NCBI GenBank assembly: GCA_905221605.1
Contig: CAJNDS010001491.1
Span: 1-64,000, forward strand
Length of the DNA stretch: 64,000 nucleotides
DNA from: Symbiodinium natans
Taxonomy: Eukaryota; Sar; Dinophyceae; Suessiales; Symbiodiniaceae
Direction of reading: 5' to 3'
This document shows positions 28,360 through 41,260 of the stretch, one piece after another. The position numbers and the translations under genes were made by a program. The notes under the pieces are model-generated. The model had not been told where the DNA came from. It saw only the letters and a list, made by a program, of their open reading frames with translations, and did no database searches. Within the stretch, counting starts at the first letter, position 1. The number at the start of each line of letters is the position of its first letter.

Positions 28360-28653
28360 TGTGAGCAGGTCTAAGCACGCACGTTGCATGTGCAGAGCTG
28401 CCAGAACCAGTACTGTAGTTTTCTTTGCATGTGTAGTTTTGCAATTCGTAACAATGCCAATGTTTTGGCTCAAGTACCGAGCTTGTGCCTTTGAGCACGG
28501 TAGAGTCGTACAGTAGCTCTTAGGTTGCTGTGCGGTCCGACCGGACGCACTCAGGCGTAGCTGCACAAGTGCTTGAACTCGCGAAGTCGTAAAACAGCGT
28601 GACCGGGCTGTGATTGCATTGGCTTAGTGCAAGTCCAGTGCTGGTCGACTTCA

Positions 28654-28655
<2 letters not shown>
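28360..28655 (+). repeat. 3' LTR, copy 1
   Basis: 296 bp. It differs from the 5' LTR by C/T (about 28,384), A/G inside the spliced-leader-like string (GCCAATGTTTTGG), and T/C shortly after it. All three changes are private to this LTR. Confidence 0.96.
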
Positions 28656-29260
<605 letters not shown>

Positions 29261-30958
29261 AGGGGCGTGCTCGGTATGTAAGCTGCGCGATGCTCGAGTT
29301 GCAAGCTCGTTCTGAGTTTCCTGGAGGGCGGAGACCCATCAAAAGCGTCTCGCCAGCAGCTCAGCAGCATCTGCGTCCTCAACTGACTCAGCAGCAGCCT
29401 CTTCCACACTGGCACCGCGACAAAGAGGAAGTGGACGATCAAAGCACGCTGCCCATGCCAGAAGACTCACGTCTGTGCCCGCAAGCGAATACTCATGCGA
29501 AGCATGACTGTGAGAGGAATGCTAGTAAGCTAGTACTACAGTGTGGCACCGTGCAACCAAAACAGCGAACCCACAGTTCCTGGAGACACCAAAATGTTTG
29601 GGCACGGTCCTGGTCCGTAGCCAACATATCACAGTCCAGTGGCAAATAACACAACCATTGCCCCATCATGGCCCACCCCTCCACGCATTCAGTCAGGTTG
29701 CCTTCCAACGACGCACAAAACAACCGCTGCTTCCTCTCTATGGCTTCCCCAGCCATGGCACGTTGGAAAGAAGAAGCCCCAGCGCCGCAGAACTCTTACA
29801 CACAGAACAGAGCCTTTGGAGCTTCAGGTATTCCCAGAGATGGCAAAGCCAAAAAATGTTGTAGGCGAAGTGCCCTAGACCCAAACAGCGCAGTGTGAGA
29901 GTGGTGAGAATGATGCATAAAGCATGAGAGGCTTTTCAAACGCTGTTCGAAGGCTTGCAAGGTCGCAGAAGTTGACAGCCTTGCAGGCGCTCCACTGCTG
30001 GAGCTTCGCTTTCTTGCTTTCCTGGGACCAAGTTCTATCAAGTTGTATCACTTACTAACGCTTATAACTTATATCCTTGACGCTGGCCCACGCGTCGCGT
30101 CACTCAAGTCCTGCCGGTCCCAGCGTCCCGGCCAGGGGCACCCTAGCACAAACCTCACACGGCATGCAGAGCGTGTGCAAGAGTCTGTCTGTGTGTGTGT
30201 GTGCGTGTGCAAAGACGACGTGCCAAGGTGCTTGCTTTTGTCCCAGAGAGTAAATAAGTCTTGTTCTCGTGATCAGGGCCATAGCGGTGGTGGCGCGGGC
30301 ACGTGCAAAAACACTATTGCTTGGCTTGAGCCGGCATGAAAAAGCAGAGAGAACGGAGAGTTTGAACAACGGCACGGGGCGCAGAAGCTGCAGGAGCTGC
30401 TTTCATGCGTTGGCGACGGACGTGCGCTGTCATGGTCCTCGATTTTGCCAAGATTCACCGAGCCCTCCAATTTCCTGGAAAGCCAGAAATTTTAAACTCA
30501 TTCATGTTACGCTTAAGCTTGAACCCTTATACACTGAGACCTGATTATGCGATGCAAACCTATAACTGGGCTTGTGGGGCGGCTGGGTATCGGCGCGCGG
30601 TATGACTGAGATTGTTTCACCATTTTGGAACAAGGACGAGACAATCTAATTGAAAGACTCTGATGCACCGCTCTGACCGATGCGTTTAGGGTTTAGGGTT
30701 TAGGGTTTAGGGTGTCATCTCGCTGGCAACTATGCGCCAGCGCGCTTTTAAGCTGACAGCAGACTTGCTCTGAAGCAAGCTGCGTACCGCCAGAGACCCA
30801 AAAACTGGGTACCCCAGACATCCTTAGGCAGAAAAGCTGAGTATTCCCAAAACCCTTAACCCCAAGTTTACTATCCGAAACAACCTACACCACAAAAGTT
30901 TGATATTCGGCCCTAAACCGAAATAGTCTACGAGCTCAGGCATCCTAAATCCATGAAC
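29261..30958 (+). repeat. Flanking segment repeated at 62,303-64,000
   Basis: About 1.7 kb that recurs at a constant offset of 33,042 bp and appears identical by eye. Small frames on both strands were examined; none shows a recognisable domain or coding-like character. It includes a short TG run (about 30,188-30,212) and a four-unit telomere-like tract (30,684-30,713). The repeat reaches the window edge, so its full length is unknown. Confidence 0.9.
30684..30713 (+). repeat. Short TTTAGGG tract
   Basis: Four TTTAGGG units; the identical tract is at 63,726-63,755 in the duplicated segment. Confidence 0.95.
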
Positions 30959-33441
30959 GTCCATGGCTGAGAAATCCTACACCGAAACATGTACATGTGC
31001 AACGCAGAAACCAGAATTGCAAGTCGAAATCGCAGAAAGACTTCTTGCGCAAAATCACGCAGCGCAACGAATGCTAGGCACAAATCGCTTCAAGAACTAC
31101 AGAGAGCCTTGATTGAACTTTTTAAGAGTGGCGGCCGTGCGGCCAGGTAGCATAGAATGGTCATCGTGCGGGATGGATGCTCTGGCCACTCGCACACACT
31201 GAAAACATGGACGTAATGCACGCACACTCGCACGAAGCGCCAAGCATCTAGCATTTGCTGCACCTTTGTAAGGTTTCGAGCATCAAAGCATGCCAGAAAG
31301 ACAAAAGTGAAGAAAACAGCAAGCTCAAAAACAGTGTTGTTACCATGAAAACGAGGCCTCCGAAAATGACTTAAACAAGTGGAAAACCTCGAACGCCAAT
31401 GCTGGTATTTTCAGCATCGTAACTTTAAAGAGAAACTCGTAAACAACTTTTTGTCTTGTCTTTACGCACTTTTTGAAAAGTGCTCCTAAAAACCTACGTA
31501 CAAACTGCTTTTGGCACAAACAAAATTAAGAAGTTGCGTTTTCCTGTCGCACCGGAGGGAAGACGACGGCGACGGCGACGACGACGAGGACGAGGACGAC
31601 GACGGCAGCGGCGGCGGCAGTGGCGACGGCGGCGACGACTACTACGACGACTACTACGATAAAGACAAAGTCCAAGAAGCCAAAAGACCAAAACCTATCC
31701 TGCGTACCCCGCTCTTCCTTTCCCTTGTCGTCAGAGGAACCGGAGGCGAGATTGAAGCCCGAGGCTTTGTGCGGTACACCTCGGGAGTGTTTAGGACCAG
31801 AAGGCTCCCTGGATCGGTCAAGGTGTTTAGGCTTAGGGGTTAGGGTTTAGGGCTTCGCGTTCTGCGCTTGAGGGGTTTTAGGGTCTAGGGTTTCGGGTTG
31901 CCGAATTTACGGCCTGGGTGGGTGTTGGTGGACCGACGAACGGAGCTGAGTGGGTGGATGGAGTTGCTTGGCTCCTAGGAAAAATGAAACAAAGTATAGA
32001 CAACGAAATTACAAACAACAACGATAAATACGGATAGAGAAGCAAAACCCTAAACCCTAAACCCTAAACCCTAAACCCTAAACCCTCAAGAAGGGACAGG
32101 AGTTGCCATGGGGGATCCTGGGAAGCAGATGGCAGCGACTCTCAGAGAGTACATTGACATGCCAGGGTATGAACCCTAAACCCTAAACCCTAAACCCTAA
32201 ACCCTAAACCCTAAATCCTAAATCCTAAATCCTATGCTGTGAGCAGGTGCTTTAGGTGGCCAATTAACATCCTGACCCTCTGATAAGGACCGATTTTAAA
32301 TAGAAATGGGTCTTGGGGAATAATAAAAGGGATCTTATGGGAGCATGGTAATGATCATTTATATGCCCCAGGCAGGTTGCCTGGACCTAAACCCTAAACC
32401 CTAAACCCTAAACCCTTAGCCATGATTCATAGCGTGATTAGCGCCCATGGTGTACGGCCGGCTGAGGGTTCCCTTTTGCTAGTTGCATGGTCTTCAACCA
32501 GTTTGGTCCTTGAAAAGCCCCCCGCAAACATCTTCCTACACGTGATCCTCTGTGATCCTCTTATCCCCGATAAGGGAAAAACACCACATCTAGTAGGATG
32601 GCCCTTAAATGCCTCTGAAAAATGTTCCTGAACATGATCCTCTTAAACCCAATAAGGGAAAACAACAAACATCGAAGTTTCAAGGCCGAGTGGCGAATGT
32701 GCAGCGTCCAGCAGAAGCTTTCCTCCACGGCCCTCCTCTCCGCCTGGTGCCGCAGAAGACTGACGTCCACTTTCTTTTGCTAAGATCAAAATTTTGAAAA
32801 AACATGCTGGGTATTAGAACAAATACCTATTATCGATGTTGGGTGTACAGTTGTCCTTAGGTTCTTCGTGCCTTTGTGTAGTTGCTACTTCTGCCACCTG
32901 ATAAATATTCGCACAGAAATGCTCGATACGCAGTCATACATACTGATAACTATTCGCACATCGCTTGGTAGTGCTTTCAAGAATGCGACTTGGGTTTGGG
33001 ACTTGGGTTGCAGGGTTTGAGTTTGTTGGTAAACAACAAAAAAACTCAATGTAGTATGCTTGGTTTTGTAATTATAATATGATATATTGTTATGGATGGG
33101 CTATTATGGGATATGAGGGTGCGGGAGGGCAGAATCAGAACAAACCCCCCCCCGCCCAAACCCAAACCGCAGGTTCAGAGGCCTTATCATGTTGTTGCAA
33201 ACCACAATCTACTATTTGCTCAAGAACCTCCCAGAAAAATAAAAACAACAATCCCTATATTCACCTTTATAAGAGAGGTTGTTAATTCTATTCTTGGGCA
33301 ATTCGTAGAAACTTTAGAGCGTGTAGAGAGCATCCGGCGTCTCTGCCCCCTTGCAGCGCGCACCTCGTCCTCGAAGGCGTGCCAGTGCTCGGTAGGTGCG
33401 GTCTCCCAGAAGAGGTTGTATGAAGGGTCGTCCTGCAACTA
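30959..33441. other. Non-coding stretch with trinucleotide and telomere-like repeats
   Basis: No gene supported. Contents: a GAC/GGC/TAC triplet-rich stretch at about 31,556-31,665; CCCTAAA tracts at 32,046-32,087, 32,172-32,234 and 32,386-32,417; and two local near-repeats about 95 bp apart (GATCCTCTTATCCCCGATAAGGG near 32,555 and GATCCTCTTAAACCCAATAAGGG near 32,637). An AT-rich stretch lies at about 33,035-33,105. Confidence 0.7.
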
Positions 33442-35420
33442 GTTTAGGGTTTAGGGTTTAGGGTTTAGGGTCACTTTGGGACGGCAGGGGTTTTCGGGGC
33501 TTGTGGGGTGCGGTCTTCACTCCGCTGCTGTGATTGATCGTAGGACTGCCGGATGCGCAGCTGACTTCGCACGGGAACTGCGCAAGACCTTGTTTCTCTT
33601 GCAACCAAAGACTGATTCAAGCATGTCCCGAACTGAAGCCTTCAACCGCAACAAGCCTCATTCACCCCAACCCCCGCACCCTGTCCAAAAAAACGTCTCC
33701 CTCTTCCCCCTCCCCTCTCCCCCCGTCCCTTCTCCCCCCAAAAAGATCTTAAAATCCTTAAGCCCTATCCCTCAAAGCCTCCCCAAACCCTCAATCTCCC
33801 TAAGCCCTAAACCCCAAACCCTAAACCCCAAACCCTAAACCCTAACCCCTACAATCTCCCTCCGCCTTGAAGCGGTAGAGGCTGGCGAGGAGAAGGCGCA
33901 GCAGCTTACCCAAGTCCACGAGCTCCTCCTCCAGGCAGTCCTGGCAATTTAGGGAGGTTTAGGGTTTAGGGTTTAGGGTTCGGGTTCAAGGAAGTTGTCT
34001 GGGATTATAGGGTTTAGGGTTTGGGGCCCATTTGGGGCTCAGGAGTTTCGGGCTTAGGTCTTGGACTTCTACGGGCTTGGGGGGGCTTAGGGTTGTAGGG
34101 TTGGATGGGGTGCGGCGTTCGAGTGCTTCAGGGTTTAGGGGGTAGGAGATTTGTGCAGCCTAAGAGCACAAAACCGTAAGCCTTGAAGCCCAAATCCGAC
34201 TGTCATTGCCCACTAAGGAAGATGCCGTGCTCATGATACGAACATCTATATGATCAATTCTCAACATCATGGTCCCTTTTTAGGGCCGCCAATAGTGGAA
34301 ACCCCAAAAGAGACCCGAATTCAAAGAACCCCCGTATAGTTTCAGGCTCATTCTTCCAATCGACGGTGCTGGTCTCTAAGCATGGAATATTCAGGCTGCC
34401 CCTGTCAATTCTCAAGCATAAGAATTCCGACATATAGCACGCCTCTTGAACCCAATGCAGGAAGAAATAGTAGGAATTTCACCGACATCTCCATCCGTTA
34501 AGTGCACCTTGATCAGGGCCTTGAGGGCATGTGAAAGGGCACAGGGAGTAGGGAAAACCCCTAAACCCTGAATAAGTCCTGAAGTCTCAACTTTAAACAC
34601 ATCCAGGTTGGCCCTCAAAACCCTCTGAAAGAAACTCCTAGACATGATCCTTTCAATGGGCTTTAGGGTTTAGGGTTTAGGAATAAGGGCAAGTCTCAAA
34701 CATCCTGAGGTCCTGATTCTTAGATATGATCTTCTTCATGGGCTTTAGGGTGTAGGGTTTTATGGCTTAGGGTTTAGGGCACCCCGAGGCAGCTGTTGCC
34801 TCGAATCGGGGCGAATGGCGCCTTGGGGCGATCACCACTCGCCTCAGCTGCGAGACCCTGCGAGACTCACTCTTAAACAAAAGGAGCGAGGGTACCAAGG
34901 GGGCAGCCCGGGCTTCGGGCTGCTTATCAACTAAGCAATATGCAGGGTTTAGGGTTTAGGGTTATTAGTAGGGGTTGGGGGGCATATAAATGAGTCTCAG
35001 CGCTGATCTCTACCCATGTAACCAAGCGAGAGGCCCGCGTGGAACTTGAGCGAAGGGCACGCTGGCCACGAAGTGGGCCGTCTGGTGCACCAGTCGGGCC
35101 ACTGCCAGCGCATTTCCTAGGCTTAGACGGGACTGTTGGCTGAATCTTGGCGTCCAGAACGCACCCGCAAGACAGACACCCATACCTAATCTCATGGAAC
35201 TGTGCTTCACAGTAATTGCGGTACTACACTTGCAGTCGCTACCGCCAAGTCCTGGTAAAAACCAACGAGTTGACAACCTCATGGGCGAAGTTTAGGGTTT
35301 AGGGTTTGGGGTTTAGGGTATAATTGGCGCAGAGCTTCCGTTTCCACCGGTCACCTCGTCGACGTAGAGCCTGACCAGCAAGACAACAAGCAACCCCAAG
35401 CCCATGCGACACAGCATGGA
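33442..35420. other. Non-coding stretch with scattered telomere-like tracts
   Basis: No gene supported. Short TTTAGGG tracts occur at 33,442-33,470 and 33,954-33,979, with C-rich pyrimidine sequence at about 33,690-33,740. Near 34,270-34,350 there is a faint resemblance to dispersed family B (AATAGTGGAAACCCC, CCCGAATTC). Two near-repeats (GACATGATCCTTTCAATGGGC near 34,642 and GATATGATCTTCTTCATGGGC near 34,723) each precede a TTTAGGG stretch. Confidence 0.65.
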
Positions 35421-35575
35421 ACCCTAAACCCCTAAACCCCTAAACCCCTAAACCCCTAAACCCCTAAACCCCTAAACCCCTAAACCCCTAAACCCCTAAA
35501 CCCCTAAACCCCTAAACCCCTAAACCCCTAAACCCCTAAACTTTAAGCCCCTAAACCCCTAAACCCCTAAACCCG
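35421..35575 (-). repeat. Octamer variant tract (CCCCTAAA)n
   Basis: About 19 units with an eight-base period, CCCCTAAA, instead of the seven-base CCCTAAA. It is interrupted once (CTTTAAGC near 35,541). It directly abuts a family A foldback repeat. Confidence 0.95.
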
Positions 35576-35670
35576 GATGCTCCCCCTTATACTAGCAGTC
35601 CTGAAATAGGGATTGCAATACACCGGATATAAACTCTATAAAGGACTGTTAGTATGAGGCTGAACATCCC
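35574..35670. mobile_element. MITE-like foldback repeat, family A copy 2
   Basis: The left arm contains CCCCCTTATACTAGCAGTCC and the right arm AAGGACTGTTAGTATGAGG, roughly reverse complements around an AT-rich centre. The left arm and AATAGGGATT match the 2240-2356 copy closely, while the centre differs. No ORF and no clear target duplication. Confidence 0.7.
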
Positions 35671-37071
35671 TCCCCTAAACCCTCAGGCTCTTTTTCGACT
35701 CTATTGGGTACACAAATCAAAAAAGGACCGCCGCTACCGACAAACGCTCGTTGCAAGGACGCGCCCTCCGCGCAATGAAGAAGTCGGAACGTTCCGTGTT
35801 CTCCGTCCGTCTGACTCGTGTAAAGCCCGAGCGGACTTGAGCCGCTACACCTCTCCCCCCGTAGGCCCGAGATGAAGGTCCAGAAAAGCAAAGCACCCCC
35901 AAATCCCTAAACCCTAAACCCTAAACCCTTCTCTAAGCCAGGACGCGCATCTTTGCAGCATAGATGGCCCAACCCTAAACCCCAAATTTTAACTACTCAG
36001 CTTGGCCATGATAAGGGGGATAAGACGGTTAAGACTACTTCATACGTCGGCAACTCCGTGTCAAAACCTGCTCCGCAGCTAGCTCTAGCACTGTAGGGAG
36101 TTTTCGTAAAGAAAAAAACGTAAGCTTTGGCCACGCCTCGGACGCCTGAGAGCTCCCAAAACCTCTTTCTCCAAATGTCAAAAACTTGACACCCCCAATG
36201 CCAAACCGAAACACCCACATGACCTGGACCCTAACACACCTAAAAGCGCTAAAGCCTTGAAAAACCATGTCAAAAACGACCAACAAGGCTGAAGGGGCCA
36301 AAGCCCTCAAGCCTTCAAGCCCTCAAAACCAAGCATACTGAAAAGAGCTGGGCCGAGAACTCGCAAACCTTCTAAACCCAAGACCAACCTAGCAACAAAA
36401 AATGTGCTTCTTTTGGTTTCCAGGGGCTCATAAGGCAACCCAAACCTTTAAAAAAGGGACTAATGGCCTACTCTCGGTCCTAGTAGCCCTAAACCCTAAA
36501 CCCACCCCCCGAAGAAAACAAGGCCCTGCTCTGGGTCCTTGCCCTTCAACTCCGAATCTGGCCCCATGAGCCTCTTCACAGCGGGGCATCCATGCTGCGC
36601 GAAGAAGTCCTTGTGATCCTTCAATAGGTTTAGGGTTTAGGGTTTGGGGTTTGGGGTTTGAGGTTTGGGGTTTAGGGTTCAGGGTTGATCCAAGCCCTAA
36701 ACCCTAAACCCTAAATTGCCAGACGGTCCTTCAAACCTCTTGCAAAGGAGAACCTCCCAAAGAGCTTAAGATCTGCAGCAAACAATCTTTGGGGGCACCT
36801 CTGGATCAATATGAGGCACCTACCCTCCCGGCTTCCCGGGAAAAGGCGCCGAGACGCCCATTCTCCTCATAACCCCTAAGCCCGAAACCTTAAAACCGTA
36901 AACCCTCGATCTGAAGCACCCGAAGACCCAAACCCTAAACCCCAAACCCTAAGCCCTGAACACCAGACACCAAAGACAGACAAACAACCTGCACGGATTC
37001 CCTCGCCCCAAGCCCAGAAAAATGGTATAGAAGCTCAGGGCCCTACTGAGGGTAGGCCCAGAGTTCGGGTC
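35671..37071. other. Non-coding stretch
   Basis: Small frames on both strands without recognisable domains. Telomere-like pieces occur at about 35,907-35,928, 36,486-36,503 and 36,626-36,714. The last block has TTTGGGG, TTTAGGG and CCCTAAA variants within 90 bp. Nothing else supported. Confidence 0.6.
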
Positions 37072-37206
37072 TAGGCTGGGGTTTGCGTAGGCCTACCCCT
37101 AGGCCCTACACTGGGGCAGGGGCAGGCCTAGGGCAGGGGTCTAGGCTAGGGTAGCCCTGCCCAGGGCAGCAGGCCTAGGACTAGGCCTGCGAGAGGTAGG
37201 CCTACT
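37072..37206. repeat. AGGCCTA/CCTAGG palindrome-rich cluster
   Basis: Dense interlocking short palindromes (GTAGGCCTAC, CCTAGG, GGGCAGGGGC) over about 135 bp. A smaller cluster with the same vocabulary is at 39,590-39,660 (AGCCTAGGCCTACAG). Confidence 0.7.
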
Positions 37207-37842
37207 ACCCCTAGACATCAACGTATGTAGCCAGGCAAGGCAACGAGGGAAGAGTCGAGCGACAAGGACGAGCTTAACCAAAACGCTTCACCATTTGGCA
37301 TAAGAATGTAGGCGTGACCGGGCCGACAGGTGCTGCTAACTCACACCTCGCAGAATGTTTGAGAGCTTACAAACGTTTGCCAGGAGTCCTGCCTCTTCGG
37401 GCTTCAAGGTTTCGGGTTCGGGGAGTGGAGTTTAGGGAGCAGGCGCTCGCCTTACGAGGGCCTCGCCGAGAAAGCAGCTGGGGTGGCGAGAGTTCTCGGT
37501 GACAGGAAGCTGTTCTATGATGGCAGGCGGCCCTACCAAAAAAACATGTGCGCGTTCTAGGTTGCCAAACACTATACAGAGGTATCTGTTGCAACCACAT
37601 CCTGCGCCGGCATTGCAGCCGGCGTGGCAGGCGAAGCAAGGCTCTCCTGCGCTGCAGAGTCTCGGCCCTATAGCAATCCACCCCGAGCTCTGGTGCACGT
37701 GCGGTCACGAGGCGGGGCGCACAGAACGCGAACAAAGCCCGGAGTAGCCTGCCGCGGGTCGAGCGGATTTTGTTTGAGCCGTAGCAATGCAACTTAAAAG
37801 CGGGCAAGGGGCGGGACGCGCAGGAAGTTCACGGAGCTCGGA

Positions 37843-38130
37843 GCAGCCTGCGGCGGGTCGTGCGAAAACTGTACGAGCTATCATTTCTCGACTCATAGAT
37901 GTCGAAGGGAAGAGGAGACAAATCAGGCGCCTGGAGAGATGCCGTGCCACCCCCAGCATCCAAGAGGTGAGCCTTCGAAGGCGGTGTGGCAGTAGCCTGC
38001 AAACCGCAAACTGTACGAGCTGTCATTTCTCGATTCATAGATGTCGAAGGGAAGAGAAGACAAATCAGGAGCCTGGAGAGACGGCCAGCATCCGACAAGA
38101 GGTGCAGGCGTTCGAAGGCGGTGTGGCAGT
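37843..38130. repeat. Tandem duplication of a ~150-bp unit
   Basis: Unit 1 (37,843-37,993) and unit 2 (37,994-38,130) share AACTGTACGAGCT, CATTTCTCGA, CATAGATGTCGAAGGGAAG and TTCGAAGGCGGTGTGGCAG. The unit start AGCCTGC recurs at 38,131, and a diverged AGCCTGCCGCGGGTCG occurs near 37,746, so the array was probably longer. No protein is supported. Confidence 0.8.
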
Positions 38131-39721
38131 AGCCTGCGGCAGGCGGGACGCGAAAAGGTTTGATACGTCAGCAACCTGCACCCGCCACTCTATCCCGAAG
38201 CTTTCAGTCCCTACAAAAACCCCGGCCACAGCCCCGGGCTTCTCAGGCGAGCGCTGACACCGGCTTGGAGGCCGACTTGCATCGTTTACAATTACACCCG
38301 GAAAGTCCCGATTTCCAACCCTTTCCCGATGTTCGACCCTACGCACTGTGCCCGAGACCCGCAGCCCTCGGCTCCAACCTCAAACCTCCACCCACGTGCA
38401 ACTACTCCACAATGACATGAGGCGGGCGACTGCAGGGCCAGCAGCCGATCCCTGCGCCAAAACATAATGCGGAAAGGAGCTGGTTCTAGCTCTTGACGGC
38501 CTCCAGAAGGCTTCGAAAGGTCTGCAGGAGGGCCTGTAGGTCCTGGCCAAAGCACAAGGGACAGGAAGGGCTGGAATACGGGGAGCAGACCGAACACAGT
38601 GTGCTGACGAGTGGGAGAAGCACTGCAACGGCGTCCGCCGCCGCGAGCGGTGCGTTGGCCACGGCCTCCACAGGAGTCACACAGACCACAAGTCAAAGTT
38701 TCCCGCCGCGCGAGGCACGCCAAGACTGCAGCCCATGGGACTGTCACTCACCTGCTGCAAATGTTGATGTGGATTTTTTGAGGCTCGTGGAGGCTGGAGC
38801 TTCCACCGAGTGCCCTGCTCCTCGAGTCATGCCACGTGCGCCGCTCCTCGCCTGACAGCAGAGAACGGCGTGCAGAGGACATGCGTCCAGGCTGAGAGCG
38901 GTTGGAGCAGACTGAGACTGAGTTCGCGACTCTCGGCGTCATGCGACTTGCGCCAGTCGTTGCCACTGCCTGGTCGCCAAACGCAGGCTTGCCAAATCGT
39001 CAAACATGCACTCGCAAAGTGTGCTTGGGCGAACCGGCGGTGGACATGCGTGCACAGGTCGCAGCAGACTCAGTCCCCCACCGTAGGAGTGCCGCGCGTA
39101 CCATTCGTCATCCTCACCTCGTCGCCAGCTGCTGGGCAGTGCTGGGGCGAGGAGGCATGGACTTGCAAGTTTTCTTCGCACAGTCATCCGGCCTGTTTCA
39201 GCAGCAGCTGCAGCTGGCGCCGGCGGTCGCCCGCGCGGAGCCCCTGGCTTGCAGGCGCGGGCACAGGTGGCACCAATCATCATAGGAGTCACAGGCGCGC
39301 GGCCAATCACGTCTTCGTAGTTCTGCAGTCAGCATCCACCCACCAACGGGGCTGCGCACGGCGCCGGAGCCGCTGGCAGCCACGCCAGACGGCAAAAGAA
39401 CTTGGCCGGCGCGAGCCCGCCTCCCGCCGGCGCAGGTAGGGCTCCTGCGTGCGATGCTGCGGCAGAGGGCAGGTCACGCAAGCGCGGCGCTGCAGTTGGG
39501 AGGCCACGTAGGAAAGTGTCGAGAGGCACCTGGAGTTTCGCGAGTAGAATGTCCTGAACGTAGGGCAGAGCTGCCCACAGGCTTGGGGTATCCCTAAGCC
39601 TACCGGACACCTGCCCCTACCCTAGCCAAGGGCCTAGCCTAGGCCTACAGTACCTACCTCCAGGTCGGGGGTAGCCTGGACACCGAGCTTCTGTATGAGA
39701 CAAAAACAAAAACAACTAGTT
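38131..39721. other. Unique GC-rich stretch, no gene called
   Basis: The longest stretch here free of telomere-like repeats. Open frames of 100-209 codons exist on both strands and overlap each other; none shows a recognised domain. An intron-containing host gene cannot be excluded, but nothing in the sequence lets me place exons. Confidence 0.4.
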
Positions 39722-40109
39722 CATATAGGGGCCATGACAATTAAACTTTTTCATTTGTTTTGTTTTACCCCAATATCCTTTTTTTTGTATTATGATATAC
39801 TTTTATAGCATCACCTTCTGCTAATGACATAAGTTTATATATAAAATAATATATATTTATATATAACATGTCTTTAACTTCATTATATATAAACGTATCC
39901 ACATCCTCAATCTTTGATGATTTTAATTTTCGTTTTAATGCACTCTTTGATATTCCATTTCTATCACAATAATGTTTCTTTTTAATAAAAAAATCATTAC
40001 ACATCATTACTAATGTATTTAATGCCTGAATATACGATAATTCTCTTTGATTACGTTCAATTATCCCAGGGTTTTGGGGGCTATTGTCGTATAAACATAT
40101 AGGGACCAT
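39722..40109. other. AT-rich island flanked by 14-bp direct repeats
   Basis: Base composition drops abruptly to roughly a quarter to a third G+C by eye, against a GC-rich surround. The edges carry near-identical 14-mers in direct orientation: CATATAGGGGCCAT (39,722-39,735) and CATATAGGGACCAT (40,096-40,109). The interior is almost entirely filled by one minus-strand ORF. This looks like an insertion with a target duplication, or a captured fragment of AT-rich foreign DNA. Confidence 0.65.
39765..40109 (-). CDS. AT-rich ORF of unknown function (114 aa)
   Basis: Starts MVPICLYDNSP and ends NTKKRILG; the start codon lies inside the right 14-bp flanking repeat. It is rich in Lys, Ile, Tyr and Asn, unlike every other ORF in the window, and uses A/T-ending codons throughout. 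It has a basic central part (KSALKRKLKSSK) and a Tyr/Ile-rich helix near the C-terminus. I do not recognise a family. Possible sources are an AT-rich large DNA virus of protists, a bacterium or an organelle. It may be a fragment of a longer gene. Confidence 0.45.
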   Translation of the reverse strand: MVPICLYDNSPQNPGIIERNQRELSYIQALNTLVMMCNDFFIKKKHYCDRNGISKSALKRKLKSSKIEDVDTFIYNEVKDMLYINIYYFIYKLMSLAEGDAIKVYHNTKKRILG

Positions 40110-41260
40110 AAGGGAAGAATATTAGTAATTATTCCGACACCTATACTAGGGCTTTCAGGGTTTTTTCAGGTTTCTCAAGTAAGATCCTCTCAATCCAAAT
40201 CCACACATCCCAAGCACCCTCCCTGGCACACACCCCAAACCCCACTGGATCCCTAAACCCTAAACCCTAAACCCTAAACCCTAAACCCTAAACCCTAAAC
40301 CCTAAACCCTAAACACTAAACCCTAAACCCTAAACCCTAAACCCTAAACCCTTACCCCCGAGGCCCTCCTCAAGGCGCCGCTCTAAACTCCGACTCACAA
40401 TCGGCAGCGAGCAAATCCTGGGTTCTCCAGGAACTGAAAACAGGTTTAGGGGTTGAGGGTTTAGGGTTTAGGGCTAGGGTTTAGGGTTTAGGGTCTAGGG
40501 TTGAGGGTTTGGGTTTTGGGGTTAGAGCTCCCAAAAAGCATGTGTTACCGTTAAGTCTCTAAAGCCCCAAACCCGCGCCGTTTGCCCCCCGCCCCTCCAT
40601 TCATAACTTGTATCGTTTGGTCGCCTCAACCATAAAAACAAGCACCACTCAGTAGTCACGTCAACGTCACAGGGCCCAGGTTCTGGGGGTTGAGATCACT
40701 ATCACTGACAGGCAAGGAATCAAAATGCTGCGAAGCTCTTCGGTAAATCCAGGGCACTGCATGTGCGGATGGATGAGCGAACCGCTCGCTTCTGCACCGT
40801 ACTGCTTGAAGTACCTCTGGGCGGGGTTCTAACAAGGAGACCTCCCCCCCAAAACCCAAAGGTTCTTGGAACCCCTGAAAGACTACACCTTTCACGGCCC
40901 CTTGGCAATAAAAAAAAAACAGTGAAACCCTAAACCCTAAGCCCTAAACCCTAAACTTTTCAACACATACTTCAAGAACGGTCTTTCAAAGCGGACCCAG
41001 GCACATCAGCTGCACCACCTGGCTGCACTTTCGAAGCGATCGGCCTCGGGTTGAGGGTGTAGGGCTTAGGGCTTAGGGTTTAGGGCTAGGTTTTAGGGTT
41101 TAGGGTTTAGGGCTAGGGTTTAGGGTTTAGGGCTTAGGGTTTAGGGCTTGGGGCTTAGGGTTTAGGGCTTAGGGCCCAGTCGATTGTTGGGCTCAGCCTG
41201 TTGGATGGGTGCCAACATGAATGCCTCGTCGAAGCCCACCTCCTACAGAGCCTGTCGTGG
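40110..41260. repeat. Telomere-like repeats and spacer
   Basis: CCCTAAA tract at 40,250-40,352 (about 14 units, one of the largest on the right side), mixed TTTAGGG at 40,443-40,516, CCCTAAA at 40,924-40,956 and variable TTAGGG/CTTAGGG at 41,057-41,175. The spacers hold no supported gene. Confidence 0.85.

Noticed and set aside
38131-39721. Host gene on either strand
   Set aside because: Overlapping frames on both strands without domains; no exon-intron structure can be placed from sequence alone.
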